A DNA stretch of 42,842 bases, taken from contig CALZMZ010000001.1 of the NCBI GenBank assembly GCA_945788685.1, positions 1-42,842 on the forward strand, in the 5' to 3' direction. The notes under the pieces are model-generated. The model searched no databases and was not told the DNA's origin. It saw nothing but the letters and a program-made list of their open reading frames with translations. The translations under genes were made by a program, and so were the position numbers. Positions within the stretch are counted from its first letter, which is position 1, and the number at the start of each line of letters is the position of its first letter. This document shows positions 29,282 to 39,262 of the stretch, piece after piece. The DNA comes from Thermodesulfovibrionia bacterium. GTDB lineage: Bacteria > Nitrospirota > Thermodesulfovibrionia > UBA6902.

Positions 29282-29316
29282 TCCTGCAGGGGATCATATT
29301 CCGGACCCCTGCAGGA
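29282..29316 (+). other. Intra-operon hairpin (11-bp perfect stem, 13-nt loop)
   Basis: TCCTGCAGGGG ... CCCCTGCAGGA, 10-45 nt after the triheme gene; no strong U-tract. Confidence 0.7.
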
Positions 29317-29356
29317 TTTGATTTAGAGATACTATTTCGATTATTATCACAGTGAA

Positions 29357-30271
29357 TTGCGAATCGTCTATATACAATTAATAATCCTCTATCTCCTCCT
29401 GGGAGTCCCTCTCAGTGCTTCTGCACTGGACTGCATTAATTCCACATTTCTCTTCGATATTAAAGGTAATATAAACCAGCCAAGTGATATTGCCATCGCA
29501 CCTGATGGAAATATCTATTTTGTAGACGGGGTACACCACAGGATAATTGTGGTCGGCAATGACGGAAGGTTCAAGTTTTCCTTTGGCAAAGAAGGGTCCG
29601 GTAAGGGAGATTTCATACGTCCCCTTGGAATTGATATCACTGAAGACAAGAAAGTTTTCATAGCTGACACAGGAAATCACAGGATACAGGTATTTGACCT
29701 GAAAGGTAATTTTCTGTATATGTTCACTGTTAAAAGCGGTCCCGGAGAAAGGCCCTCTGATCCGGTTGATGTACAGGCGTCGAAGATAAAAAATTACCTT
29801 TATATTTCAGACAACGATAATCATAAAATTAAGGTATATGACCAGAATGGTTCATATGCATTTGAATGGGGATCGTTCGGCGAAGAATATGGAGCATTCA
29901 GATATCCCGGAATTATCAGTATTAATGAATACCACGAAATATTCATAGTAGATGTGTTGAATACAAGAGTACAGAAATTTGATCCTTTTGGAAATTATAT
30001 TACTGATATAGGATCCTGGGGCGTTTTACAGGGCGAACTCTTCAGGCCAAAAGGGGTTGCCCTGGATAGTAAGAACAGAGTGTTTATCAGCGACAGCTAT
30101 ATGGGAGTTGTACAGGTTTTCACAGACCTTGGCAGGTATCTCGGCGTCATCTGCAAGGACAATTCATTATGGAAATTCAAATCTCCAGTGGGACTTGCAG
30201 TAGACAGGAACAGACTATTTGTTGTTGAGATGAGAGGTGATAAAATTACGGTTATAAAACTGATATTTTAA
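29357..30271 (+). CDS. NHL-repeat beta-propeller protein, bc module A
   Basis: Repeats IAPDGNIYFVDGVHHRIIVV, VFIADTGNHRIQVFDLKGNFL; signal peptide; TTG start. Confidence 0.88.
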   Translation: MRIVYIQLIILYLLLGVPLSASALDCINSTFLFDIKGNINQPSDIAIAPDGNIYFVDGVHHRIIVVGNDGRFKFSFGKEGSGKGDFIRPLGIDITEDKKVFIADTGNHRIQVFDLKGNFLYMFTVKSGPGERPSDPVDVQASKIKNYLYISDNDNHKIKVYDQNGSYAFEWGSFGEEYGAFRYPGIISINEYHEIFIVDVLNTRVQKFDPFGNYITDIGSWGVLQGELFRPKGVALDSKNRVFISDSYMGVVQVFTDLGRYLGVICKDNSLWKFKSPVGLAVDRNRLFVVEMRGDKITVIKLIF

Positions 30272-30301
30272 AATGAGAACGCTCAGTTTTATTTATGTGT
30301 A

Positions 30302-32587
30302 TTGATGACCGTAATTAAAGGTACTATGACCAGGACAAAGATTCTTATCTGTTTTTTTTCTATATTATCAGTTTTTCTTGCATCCTCCCGGGCCGGTGCG
30401 GTTGGAATGTCATCCAAGCGTGACTGTGTTGTCTGCCATATAATGTGGCTTGATTCATTCAGGACAGACAGGGAACCTCTCGTACCCTTTGAACCCGGGA
30501 ATGTATTGATGAAAGATACGCAGGGAATTGTGAGTTCTGAAGAAATATGCTACAGCTGCCATGACGGATATGTCATGGACTCAAGGCACATTACATGGGA
30601 CAAACACAGGCATCCGACGTTTGTAAAGCCTTCTGAAAACATCACGGTACCTCCTGAACTCCCGCTGAGCGTAAAAGGTGAAATTTACTGCGGCACCTGC
30701 CACTCTGCGCATGGTAAGGGGGCTGCTGCTCATGGCAATCCCATGGGAAGGACAAAAGTGTACAGGGAACTGAATGTAAACTCCAGTCTCTGCGAAAAAT
30801 GTCACAGCAAAGAGGCATCTTTCAAAATCTCCAACAGCCATCCTGTTCACTCCAACGCAATTGATCTCCCTGACAGGCTGTTTGAACTTGGCGCGGAAGA
30901 GGCCACGAGTAAAAATGAAGTCATCTGTCAGTCATGTCATAAAGTGCATGGAGCAGAAGCAGAAAAGATTTTAATTACCAGTAATAAAAATTCAGAACTC
31001 TGTGAATTATGTCATGAAAATCAGAAAAACATTATTAACACAAAACATGATCTCCGGATAACGTTACCGGAAGAAAAAAATATCAGGAATCAGACACTGT
31101 CAGAGGCAGGTCCCTGCAGTGCCTGTCACACACCTCACAACGCTTCAGATAAAAAGCTGTGGGCCCGCCCTGTTATGGAAGGCAATCCCGCATCTCAGTT
31201 ATGTCTTGGCTGTCACGGAGATCATACGGATTATAAAACAAAACGAATCGGCGAGCATTCTCATCCTATTGATGTACAAATCACACCTAAAGATGACCAG
31301 ACCATAAACCTTCCCCTGTTTGCTGATGATGGTTCAAAGCATGCTGACGGCAAGGTGCAGTGTTTTTCCTGTCATGATATACATAACTGGGACCCTATAG
31401 CTCATGAAAACACAGGGGGCAGGGAGGTTGAGGGAGATGCATCGAACAGTTTTCTGAGGATAACAAATACATCATCAACTCTCTGTTTTGAGTGCCATCA
31501 GGACAAGAAGCAGGTTGCAAAATCAGACCACAATCTTGCTGTTACCGCACCCGGGGAGCGAAACATCCACGGCTTTTTACCGGAAGTTTCCGGTCCCTGC
31601 GGTGTCTGTCACATACCTCACAATGCCATTGCAAAACCTTTATGGGCCAAGAAGCTGTCCGGATATGGAGACTATGTGTCACAGTTATGCAGTTCCTGTC
31701 ATGATAAAAATGCATCAGCAGGCAAGAAACTTACTGGAAAAAATTACCATCCCATTGATGTTTCTCTTGACAAGCTGGGTATTACCTCTTCACTTCCCTT
31801 ATATGACACTAAAGGATCAAGGACCATTGAAGGCAGAGTTTTCTGCACCACCTGTCATGATCCGCACATTTGGGACCCCAACAACGCAGAGACAGATTAC
31901 AAACATAAAAATATCGAAGGTGATACAACAAACAGTTTCCTCAGGCTGTCAAATTTTCCTTCATCTGACCTGTGCAAGTCCTGCCACAAAGAACAGGCTT
32001 ATGTTGACGGTACCGATCATGACTTGAACGTCACATCCCCTGATTCCAGGAACCTGCTGAATCAGACCGTAAAGGAATCAGGCCAATGCGGTGCATGTCA
32101 TCTTGTGCATAACAGTCCTAACAAGATAAAACTCTGGGCCAGGCCTTACGGGAGTGTTTACAGAAAAGAGGATATCATTGATTCATTATGCAACAGCTGC
32201 CACTCCAGGGGCAACCTGGCAGAAAATAAAATTCCCATGACGGCAATGCACCCCGAAGACAAACTGGTCAATAACACCATGCGCTGCGACAGGACAAAGA
32301 TTGATTTTGCCCCGATCTTTGACAAGATCACAGGCATTGAAACCAATGTTGGAAATATCTCCTGTCCTACCTGTCATGATGCCCACAGATGGAGTCCCCT
32401 TACAGAACAGAAGGGCGAGAATAAAAATATTGAAGGAAACACAACAAACAGTTTCCTCAGAAACGTAAGCTACAATAACATCTGCATAGACTGCCATGGT
32501 CTTGATGCTCTTTTCAGATATAAATATTTCCATGATCCTGATGAGAGAGTAGAGCCCCTTTCCCCTGTAATAACCATTAATAATTAG
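30302..32587 (+). CDS. 18-heme cytochrome c (doubled-CXXCH type), bc module A
   Basis: Signal peptide; 18 CXXCH counted; repeated IEGDTTNSFLR segments. Confidence 0.92.
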   Translation: MMTVIKGTMTRTKILICFFSILSVFLASSRAGAVGMSSKRDCVVCHIMWLDSFRTDREPLVPFEPGNVLMKDTQGIVSSEEICYSCHDGYVMDSRHITWDKHRHPTFVKPSENITVPPELPLSVKGEIYCGTCHSAHGKGAAAHGNPMGRTKVYRELNVNSSLCEKCHSKEASFKISNSHPVHSNAIDLPDRLFELGAEEATSKNEVICQSCHKVHGAEAEKILITSNKNSELCELCHENQKNIINTKHDLRITLPEEKNIRNQTLSEAGPCSACHTPHNASDKKLWARPVMEGNPASQLCLGCHGDHTDYKTKRIGEHSHPIDVQITPKDDQTINLPLFADDGSKHADGKVQCFSCHDIHNWDPIAHENTGGREVEGDASNSFLRITNTSSTLCFECHQDKKQVAKSDHNLAVTAPGERNIHGFLPEVSGPCGVCHIPHNAIAKPLWAKKLSGYGDYVSQLCSSCHDKNASAGKKLTGKNYHPIDVSLDKLGITSSLPLYDTKGSRTIEGRVFCTTCHDPHIWDPNNAETDYKHKNIEGDTTNSFLRLSNFPSSDLCKSCHKEQAYVDGTDHDLNVTSPDSRNLLNQTVKESGQCGACHLVHNSPNKIKLWARPYGSVYRKEDIIDSLCNSCHSRGNLAENKIPMTAMHPEDKLVNNTMRCDRTKIDFAPIFDKITGIETNVGNISCPTCHDAHRWSPLTEQKGENKNIEGNTTNSFLRNVSYNNICIDCHGLDALFRYKYFHDPDERVEPLSPVITINN

Positions 32588-32763
32588 ACCTTTTTTGCCA
32601 AATTAATACCTGTATTACAATTAATTATTTTACAGCTCACTGATTCTGTTGTATGTAGAAGGTATGGACATGATTTATTCATTCCGGGAAACAATTAAAT
32701 ATTAAATAACAAATAAACTGCCTTTATAAATGGGTGCAAGTCCAAAATAAGGGGGATAAAAAA

Positions 32764-33825
32764 ATGAAACGTGCAGGTCAGGTTTTTAGAAAAAATTTAA
32801 ATTTTATTATCGTTTTAATATGTGTCCTGTTATTTGCCTTCGCCTCATCTGTCTTCGCAGCTGACATCGGAAATTGTCTGCTGTGTCATAAGTACCCGGG
32901 CATAAGCAGGGTCGATGAAAACGGGGATCTGAAACTCTTTTATGTCAATGAAGATATCTTCAACAATAGTGTCCACGCGAAAGTTAACTGCGAAGGCTGC
33001 CATACAGATATAAAAAAGGTGCCTCATGATCCGGCCAAGAAAGTTGACTGTCTTATAGAGTGCCACATAATGGAACCTTCAACAGAAAAGAAATTTTCCC
33101 ACAAGGATGCTGATTTCTTTCTCGCAAACAGCGTACACAGTAAAAAAGAAAAAGATGGTAATCCCAAGAAGTTCGCTGAAGATATGCCCACATGTAAAGA
33201 CTGTCATGACAATCCGTTGTACAGGCCCCTCTCCTTTTTCAAAAAGGTGCGATATGGAGTTTCAGAAGCCTCCCTTGGAAGATGCAGGGTCTGCCATAAG
33301 AAGGATGAGTTCATTTACAGATTTTACAATCATGTAACAACCAGGCTGCATAAAAGCAGAAATCCCTTAAACATTGCTGAAGTATGTGCAAGGTGCCACA
33401 ATGACCCCGAGATCGTAGCAAGGCATAACCTTTCAACCAAGGCTGTTTATTCATACGGAGAAACATTTCATGGCAAGGCAGCAAGGTTTCTTGATGAACG
33501 GATCCCTGACTGCCTTGACTGTCATGTTAGACAGGGAGAATCAGTGCACCAGATGATGAGCCATGAAGATCCACTTTCATCTACATATAAGGACAACAGA
33601 AGCAATATCTGCACGAACATGGACTGCCACCCTTCGGCATCACCCAAATTCGCAACGTACTCGGTACACGCCGAATTCAACAAGACCCAGAGTCCTGTGC
33701 AGTATTACTTTACCTTTTTCTTTATAGTCCTGACCGGGGGCACGCTGCTTCCGTTAATGGGGATAATATTTCTTGACTGTATAAGACGGCTCTTTCCACA
33801 TGCCGTAATAAAGAGGAGGAAATAG
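32764..33825 (+). CDS. Membrane-anchored multiheme cytochrome c (6 CXXCH, 1 CX3CH, 1 CX4CH), bc module B
   Basis: CLLCH, CEGCH, CLIECH, CKDCH, CRVCH, CARCH, CLDCH, CTNMDCH; C-terminal TM; AAGGGGG RBS before ATG 32764. Confidence 0.88.
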   Translation: MKRAGQVFRKNLNFIIVLICVLLFAFASSVFAADIGNCLLCHKYPGISRVDENGDLKLFYVNEDIFNNSVHAKVNCEGCHTDIKKVPHDPAKKVDCLIECHIMEPSTEKKFSHKDADFFLANSVHSKKEKDGNPKKFAEDMPTCKDCHDNPLYRPLSFFKKVRYGVSEASLGRCRVCHKKDEFIYRFYNHVTTRLHKSRNPLNIAEVCARCHNDPEIVARHNLSTKAVYSYGETFHGKAARFLDERIPDCLDCHVRQGESVHQMMSHEDPLSSTYKDNRSNICTNMDCHPSASPKFATYSVHAEFNKTQSPVQYYFTFFFIVLTGGTLLPLMGIIFLDCIRRLFPHAVIKRRK

Positions 33826-33827
33826 TC

Positions 33828-34658
33828 ATGGAAAAAACTCCGGCCATCAAAATAAAAAACGGTACCAGGTATTTTTACAGATTTACGGTAAACCAGAGAA
33901 TACAGCATGTTATTCTTGCCTGGTCAGTTGTCACCCTTGTCCTGACAGGCATGCCCCTGAAGTTTCCTGATACATCATGGGCCCCCTATCTGTATTCACT
34001 GTTCGGAGGCATTCATGCAGCACCTGTTATACATAAAGTGTTCGGCGCCATACTTCTGGCACTGTTCGTATATCACATTGTCTATCTCGTATACGTCATA
34101 TATAAATATCAGGTGCTCCCTTTGAAACAAAAGGAGCGCCTGACAACAGGAAAAGTGCTTAAGCTGATAGCAAACCAGCCGCTCGTCCCTAACTTAAAAG
34201 ACGCCAAAGATATCAGGGACCTCATGAAATATCTTTTATATATGACAAGAAAAAGACCGGACGGCGCAAAATATACGTGGAAAGAAAAGTTTGATTACTG
34301 GGCCCCTTTCTGGGGTATGGTCATTATTGGTCTTTCAGGCCTGGTCATGTGGAACAAGGAGCTGGCAACCATGATATTCCCGGGAGAATTAATAAACTTC
34401 TCGTTGATCGCCCATAGTGACGAGGCCCTGCTTGCCGCCCTGTTTCTCTTTATCTGGCACTGGTACAATGCACATTTCTCAGAGGCTGTTTTTCCCATGG
34501 GTACGGCATTCATTACCGGATACCTTCCGGAAGCACTTATGGTCGAGGAGCATTATGAAGATTATGTTGAGATCATGACAAAGGCAGGACTGGCAGATGA
34601 AATACTTCCACCCCACGGCATGCATGCCGTGGCTTCAGAGGAAGGAGGTCAGGCATGA
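33828..34658 (+). CDS. Cytochrome b integral membrane subunit, bc module B
   Basis: Paralog of 27523..28425 (QRIQHVILAWSVVTLVLTGMPLKF, FIWHWYNAHF). Confidence 0.88.
   Translation: MEKTPAIKIKNGTRYFYRFTVNQRIQHVILAWSVVTLVLTGMPLKFPDTSWAPYLYSLFGGIHAAPVIHKVFGAILLALFVYHIVYLVYVIYKYQVLPLKQKERLTTGKVLKLIANQPLVPNLKDAKDIRDLMKYLLYMTRKRPDGAKYTWKEKFDYWAPFWGMVIIGLSGLVMWNKELATMIFPGELINFSLIAHSDEALLAALFLFIWHWYNAHFSEAVFPMGTAFITGYLPEALMVEEHYEDYVEIMTKAGLADEILPPHGMHAVASEEGGQA
34613..34632. repeat. 20-bp perfect palindrome CCACGGCATGCATGCCGTGG
   Basis: Direct reading; inside the 3' end of the module B cytochrome b gene. Confidence 0.95.
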
Positions 34659-35584
34659 AAAGTATGTTAATGAAAGTCTACATCCTGGGGTTTGCAGCAC
34701 TCTCGATATTCTTCATGATAATCATCTGGAAGGTAACATTCGCACATGTAATAGAGGAATCTCATGACCGGCAGGAAGTCCTTGAGGCCCTGCAGGCAGA
34801 CAAGGAAAAGGATGAAGCACCTGTTAAGACAACATTTCAGAAAATCATCCTTGACAGTGAACAGACAGTAAAACACTATCTCGGTTACAAGGTTCTGGAA
34901 GAAAAGAGGATAGAGGGCCACTTTCATCACATAGGCATAGATATCGGCCCTGACAAACGATCATATTGTGTTAATTGTCATGGTGACATGCCCCATGACC
35001 AGATCAAGGACCTGCGGGCATTTCTGAATATGCATGCCTTCTTTGTAAGCTGTCAGACCTGTCATGTAAAACTTGAAGGAAAAGAAAAGACAGGCGAGTT
35101 CAGGTGGTATGACAGGCGTACGGGAGTAATTATACCCAGCCCGGTGGCCTTTGAGGAACCCGGCACCTACAAGTCAAAGATCATCCCCTTTGAACGGGTA
35201 AACGGACAGCTTATCAGAATCGATTCAGATGAACGGATAAGTTTTGCCAGTGAGTTTCGGCAAAGCAAAGACACCCTTTCTGAAGCCCAGAGTTCAAAGG
35301 CAAAAAAGATCATCCATAAGATAGTCAGCAAACAGCCCCATTTATGTGAAGACTGTCATAACAGCAAGGACCCTGTTCTGCCTCTTGATAAGCTGGGATA
35401 TCCGAAAGAGCGAATTGACTCCATCCTGAGCACTGAAGTTGTGGGGCTCATCAAAAACTATACACAATTCTATATGCCGAGAATGCTCCATCCCGGAGAT
35501 AAAAGCGGACAGGAAAGAGAGCAGAACCGCAAAAAAAACTTAAAAAAAAATAAGAAACCATTAACTATAACAAAAATTAATTGA
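34655..35584 (+). CDS. N-terminally anchored triheme cytochrome c, bc module B
   Basis: TM then CVNCH, CQTCH, CEDCH; ATGA overlap with the upstream gene. Confidence 0.87.
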   Translation: MKSMLMKVYILGFAALSIFFMIIIWKVTFAHVIEESHDRQEVLEALQADKEKDEAPVKTTFQKIILDSEQTVKHYLGYKVLEEKRIEGHFHHIGIDIGPDKRSYCVNCHGDMPHDQIKDLRAFLNMHAFFVSCQTCHVKLEGKEKTGEFRWYDRRTGVIIPSPVAFEEPGTYKSKIIPFERVNGQLIRIDSDERISFASEFRQSKDTLSEAQSSKAKKIIHKIVSKQPHLCEDCHNSKDPVLPLDKLGYPKERIDSILSTEVVGLIKNYTQFYMPRMLHPGDKSGQEREQNRKKNLKKNKKPLTITKIN

Positions 35585-35636
35585 TTGACCGGAAAACCGG
35601 TTCTATTAACTGTCATGGAATGCCCCATGGATATTC

Positions 35637-36614
35637 ATGCGGCGTTCCCATTATCATGCGATGAAAATGAAAAAACTTTTAGATAGGCCGGGTAATATAT
35701 CGATTATTATTTTTGCAGTTATAAGTATACTCCTTTATTACAGCGGGCATGCCTCTGGAATTGATTTCACCTACATACAACACCTTTATGACATAACATT
35801 TGACATGAACGAGCCAAGCGATGTGGCTGTTTCGGGGAGTGGCCAAATCTACATCGTTGATGGTGTCAACAACAGGGTGGTTGTGAGCAACAAAAAAGGT
35901 AAGGTCATCTTTGCCTTTGGAGAAAAAGGTTCAGGCATGGGTCAAATGCTTTATCCGCTCGGCATTTTTGTTGACAGCACCGGAAATGTTTATCTTGCTG
36001 ATTCAGGAAACCACAGGATACAGATCTTTGACCCCTTTGGTGAGTTTCAATCAGAAATTAAAATCCCTTCAGTTAAAGGTGTTCTTGCCGACCCTACCGA
36101 CATTACTGTTGATGAGTCAAGAAACAGAATCTACATTGTAGACAATAACAACCATCATATCCTTGTGTATGACCTTGATACACTGAAACTGCTTGATACC
36201 TATGGCACCCCTGGCATGGGAAAAAGGCAGTTCCGTTATCCCTTCCTGATTTCAGCTGATAAAGCCAACTATCTTTATATTGTTGATGTCATAAATACCC
36301 GTGTGCAGGTCCTCAACCCTGATGGAAAGTTTGTGCAATATATAGGTGGATGGGGTGTTGAAAAAGGTGAATTTTTCAGGCCCAAGGGTGTTGCCGTGGA
36401 CAGAAGTAACAGGGTGTTTGTCAGTGACGGGTATATGGGAGTCATTCAGGTATTTAAAACAAATGGTGAGTTTGATTCCGTCATAAGCATTGCTGATAAA
36501 TCCAGAATCAAGAAGTTTAACAAACCTGTCGGCATTTTCATTGATAACAATAACAGGCTCTATGTGGTTGAGATGTTTGCCAACCGTGTGGGTGTCTATG
36601 ATATTTTTTATTAA
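35637..36614 (+). CDS. NHL-repeat beta-propeller protein, bc module B
   Basis: Repeats VYLADSGNHRIQIFDPFGEF, YIVDVINTRVQVLNPDGKF; paralog of 29357..30271. Confidence 0.88.
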   Translation: MRRSHYHAMKMKKLLDRPGNISIIIFAVISILLYYSGHASGIDFTYIQHLYDITFDMNEPSDVAVSGSGQIYIVDGVNNRVVVSNKKGKVIFAFGEKGSGMGQMLYPLGIFVDSTGNVYLADSGNHRIQIFDPFGEFQSEIKIPSVKGVLADPTDITVDESRNRIYIVDNNNHHILVYDLDTLKLLDTYGTPGMGKRQFRYPFLISADKANYLYIVDVINTRVQVLNPDGKFVQYIGGWGVEKGEFFRPKGVAVDRSNRVFVSDGYMGVIQVFKTNGEFDSVISIADKSRIKKFNKPVGIFIDNNNRLYVVEMFANRVGVYDIFY

Positions 36615-36617
36615 ATC

Positions 36618-39092
36618 ATGATTAATAAAATTTTTCTGGTATCATTGATCCTGTGTTCAATAATTCCGGCATCTGCATCATTCGCCCTGGTTGAAACTCC
36701 AAGGAATCCTGATTCTGCAAAAGAGTGCGCCATTTGTCACTACAGATGGATAGATACCTTTTATCTGGATGGTAAAGGCTCAGACCTTGTACCATACCAG
36801 CAGGAAAAGGTCGTGGCTAGACTGGAAATGTGCTTTACCTGCCATGACGGCAGTGTTGTCGATTCACGGGCAAGAGTCTATAACGACAAACATCATAATA
36901 CAGACAAGCCGCCGCCTCCCCATATGAAAATACCCGATATTTTTCCTCTCGATGAAAACGGAGTGATGCAGTGCGCCACCTGTCATACTGCCCATGGCGT
37001 ACCAAGCGAGATGGGGATTGAGAAAACGATTTTTATCAGGGCATCAAACAATAACTCTGAGATGTGCATAATGTGCCATACAGATAAGGAAGGAAGCATT
37101 TCAAACGGCAACCACCCTGTCGGACCGGCAGAAAAAGAGATCCCGCTGAACCTGATCAGTCATGGATCACGTGTAGGGGATAAAAAGAACCATATCATAT
37201 GTGAAACCTGTCACACGGTTCATGGTTCACCCAATGAGAGTTTTCTTATAGAGAGCGCGAGAAATTCGGGTCTGTGTCTTGAGTGCCATGCTGATAAGAA
37301 TGTCTTTGATGCTGATGGCAAGAGAAACCACCAGCATGTGGTCAATGTTAAGCCGGTTAATGTCAAAATACCTGAAGAGGTCATTGATAAGGGAGCTAAG
37401 ATCGGCTGGGAGGGAGAGATAATATGTCAGACGTGCCACAAGGTGCACAATAACAATATCGAAAAAACACTTCTTTTAATTATGAAAGATGAGAAGTCAT
37501 CACTGTGCCTGACCTGCCATAAGGACAAGAACTACCTTGCCGATACCAAGCATAACCTGGTCCACTTAGCGCCCAAAGAGAAAAACCTTGAAGGAAAGAC
37601 AGTTGCTGAAGCCGGAATATGCTCACCCTGTCACCTGCCGCATAAAGAAGCAAGAACATCGGGTGAAGGGGAGGACTTTATAACACGTCTCTGTCTGAGC
37701 TGTCATAAAAAAGGGAATATTGCTGAAAAGGCGGTGCCTGTTGATTACAGGCATCCTCTTGGCATAAGTCCTTTTAATAATGGAAGTGATACTCAACTGA
37801 ACCTGGCGACTCCGGACATTGATGAAGACACATTCACCCTTCCGCTGTTTAATAAATACGGGATACAGGACCATGACGGTAATGTGACATGCACGACATG
37901 TCATGATCCGCACAGGTGGAGACCTGATTCAGAAAAGGGCGAGATCAGGGAGGATATAAAAGGGGACAGTTTCAGCTCCTTTCTCAGAAAGACCGCACCT
38001 GATATATGTAAAGAGTGCCACAGTAATAAATTTTTCATTGAGAATTCAAAGCATGATATAGCAAAGGTTGCCCCTGAAGAAAAAAACTCCCTTGACCAGA
38101 CACCATCAGAGTCAGGTCTCTGTGGAGTTTGCCATCTTGTCCATGGCGGACAGCAGGGATATCTCTGGGCCAGAAAAACAGTATCTGAAAGCGGCAATAT
38201 AGTGCAGGACCTCTGTACAGGATGTCACAATGAACAGGGAATGGCAAAGGAAAAGATCATAAAGGACTATTCCCATCCTGTAAACATATCTCTCACTGAA
38301 TCAGGCCTGACCACCACCCTTCCCCTGTTTGATAAGAAAGGACATCTGGCTGATAACGGCTTAATGACCTGTGAGACCTGCCATGATCCGCACAAATGGT
38401 CACCAGATAATACCGCAACCGGGGAACATTTCAAGGTTGAGGGTACAATAAGTAACAGTTTTCTCAGAACAGCAAACTTTCCCTCTCCAGGATTATGCGG
38501 AGACTGTCACAAGGATGAATCCTATATTGAAAAGACCGACCATGACATGATGATATCCGAATCATATGGACTGAAAGTTGCTGAATCAGGAACATGCGGT
38601 GTGTGCCATAATGTCCATAACAGCAAGAACAAGACCCGGCTATGGGCGCTGGACTTTGCTGACGGTGCATCCATGATGGACAAAATGTGCAACTACTGTC
38701 ATTCCGGAAACGGCTCGGCAAAAGACAAAATTCCGGATATTGCCTCCCATCCTGATGATCAACTGATAAACAATATTGGCCGGGACATCAAGCATACACC
38801 CAACTATTTCCCGCTGTATAATGACAGATCAGGTGAGTATCTGTCTGTAGGAAATATCTCATGCCCCTCCTGTCATAATGTGCACCAGTGGGACCCCAAG
38901 TTCAAGAAAATTGGGCCGGGAACAAATATTGAAGGTAATGCAACAAACAGTTTCTTAAGGATGCAGACATACAGCCTTTTATGCATTGACTGTCATGGTC
39001 TTGATGCCCTGTTCAGGTTTAAATACTATCATGATGTTGAGGAGAGAGTTGAGAAGATTACCAATATAATAGTCCCGGATACATTTCAGTAA
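36618..39092 (+). CDS. 20-heme cytochrome c (doubled-CXXCH type), bc module B
   Basis: 20 CXXCH counted; same terminal ATNSFLRMQTYSLLCIDCHGLDALFRFKYYHD as the module A paralog. Confidence 0.92.
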   Translation: MINKIFLVSLILCSIIPASASFALVETPRNPDSAKECAICHYRWIDTFYLDGKGSDLVPYQQEKVVARLEMCFTCHDGSVVDSRARVYNDKHHNTDKPPPPHMKIPDIFPLDENGVMQCATCHTAHGVPSEMGIEKTIFIRASNNNSEMCIMCHTDKEGSISNGNHPVGPAEKEIPLNLISHGSRVGDKKNHIICETCHTVHGSPNESFLIESARNSGLCLECHADKNVFDADGKRNHQHVVNVKPVNVKIPEEVIDKGAKIGWEGEIICQTCHKVHNNNIEKTLLLIMKDEKSSLCLTCHKDKNYLADTKHNLVHLAPKEKNLEGKTVAEAGICSPCHLPHKEARTSGEGEDFITRLCLSCHKKGNIAEKAVPVDYRHPLGISPFNNGSDTQLNLATPDIDEDTFTLPLFNKYGIQDHDGNVTCTTCHDPHRWRPDSEKGEIREDIKGDSFSSFLRKTAPDICKECHSNKFFIENSKHDIAKVAPEEKNSLDQTPSESGLCGVCHLVHGGQQGYLWARKTVSESGNIVQDLCTGCHNEQGMAKEKIIKDYSHPVNISLTESGLTTTLPLFDKKGHLADNGLMTCETCHDPHKWSPDNTATGEHFKVEGTISNSFLRTANFPSPGLCGDCHKDESYIEKTDHDMMISESYGLKVAESGTCGVCHNVHNSKNKTRLWALDFADGASMMDKMCNYCHSGNGSAKDKIPDIASHPDDQLINNIGRDIKHTPNYFPLYNDRSGEYLSVGNISCPSCHNVHQWDPKFKKIGPGTNIEGNATNSFLRMQTYSLLCIDCHGLDALFRFKYYHDVEERVEKITNIIVPDTFQ

Positions 39093-39262
39093 TATTGACC
39101 CGGACAATTCATAATTAAGACAGGCATGCTAAAAATAAATTATTCATCGATACCTTGGAGACAACTGCCAGGAACACGCTGTTTAGTCCACATTATTCAC
39201 ACATCCAGGGAGGTAAGCTTTATAAAAAGCTACGGGAGCGGCTTTAGCAGAAGATGACCAGA

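Noticed and set aside
31488-32027. 179-aa plus-strand ORF inside the 18-heme gene
   Set aside because: Out-of-frame reading of a strongly coding cytochrome gene.
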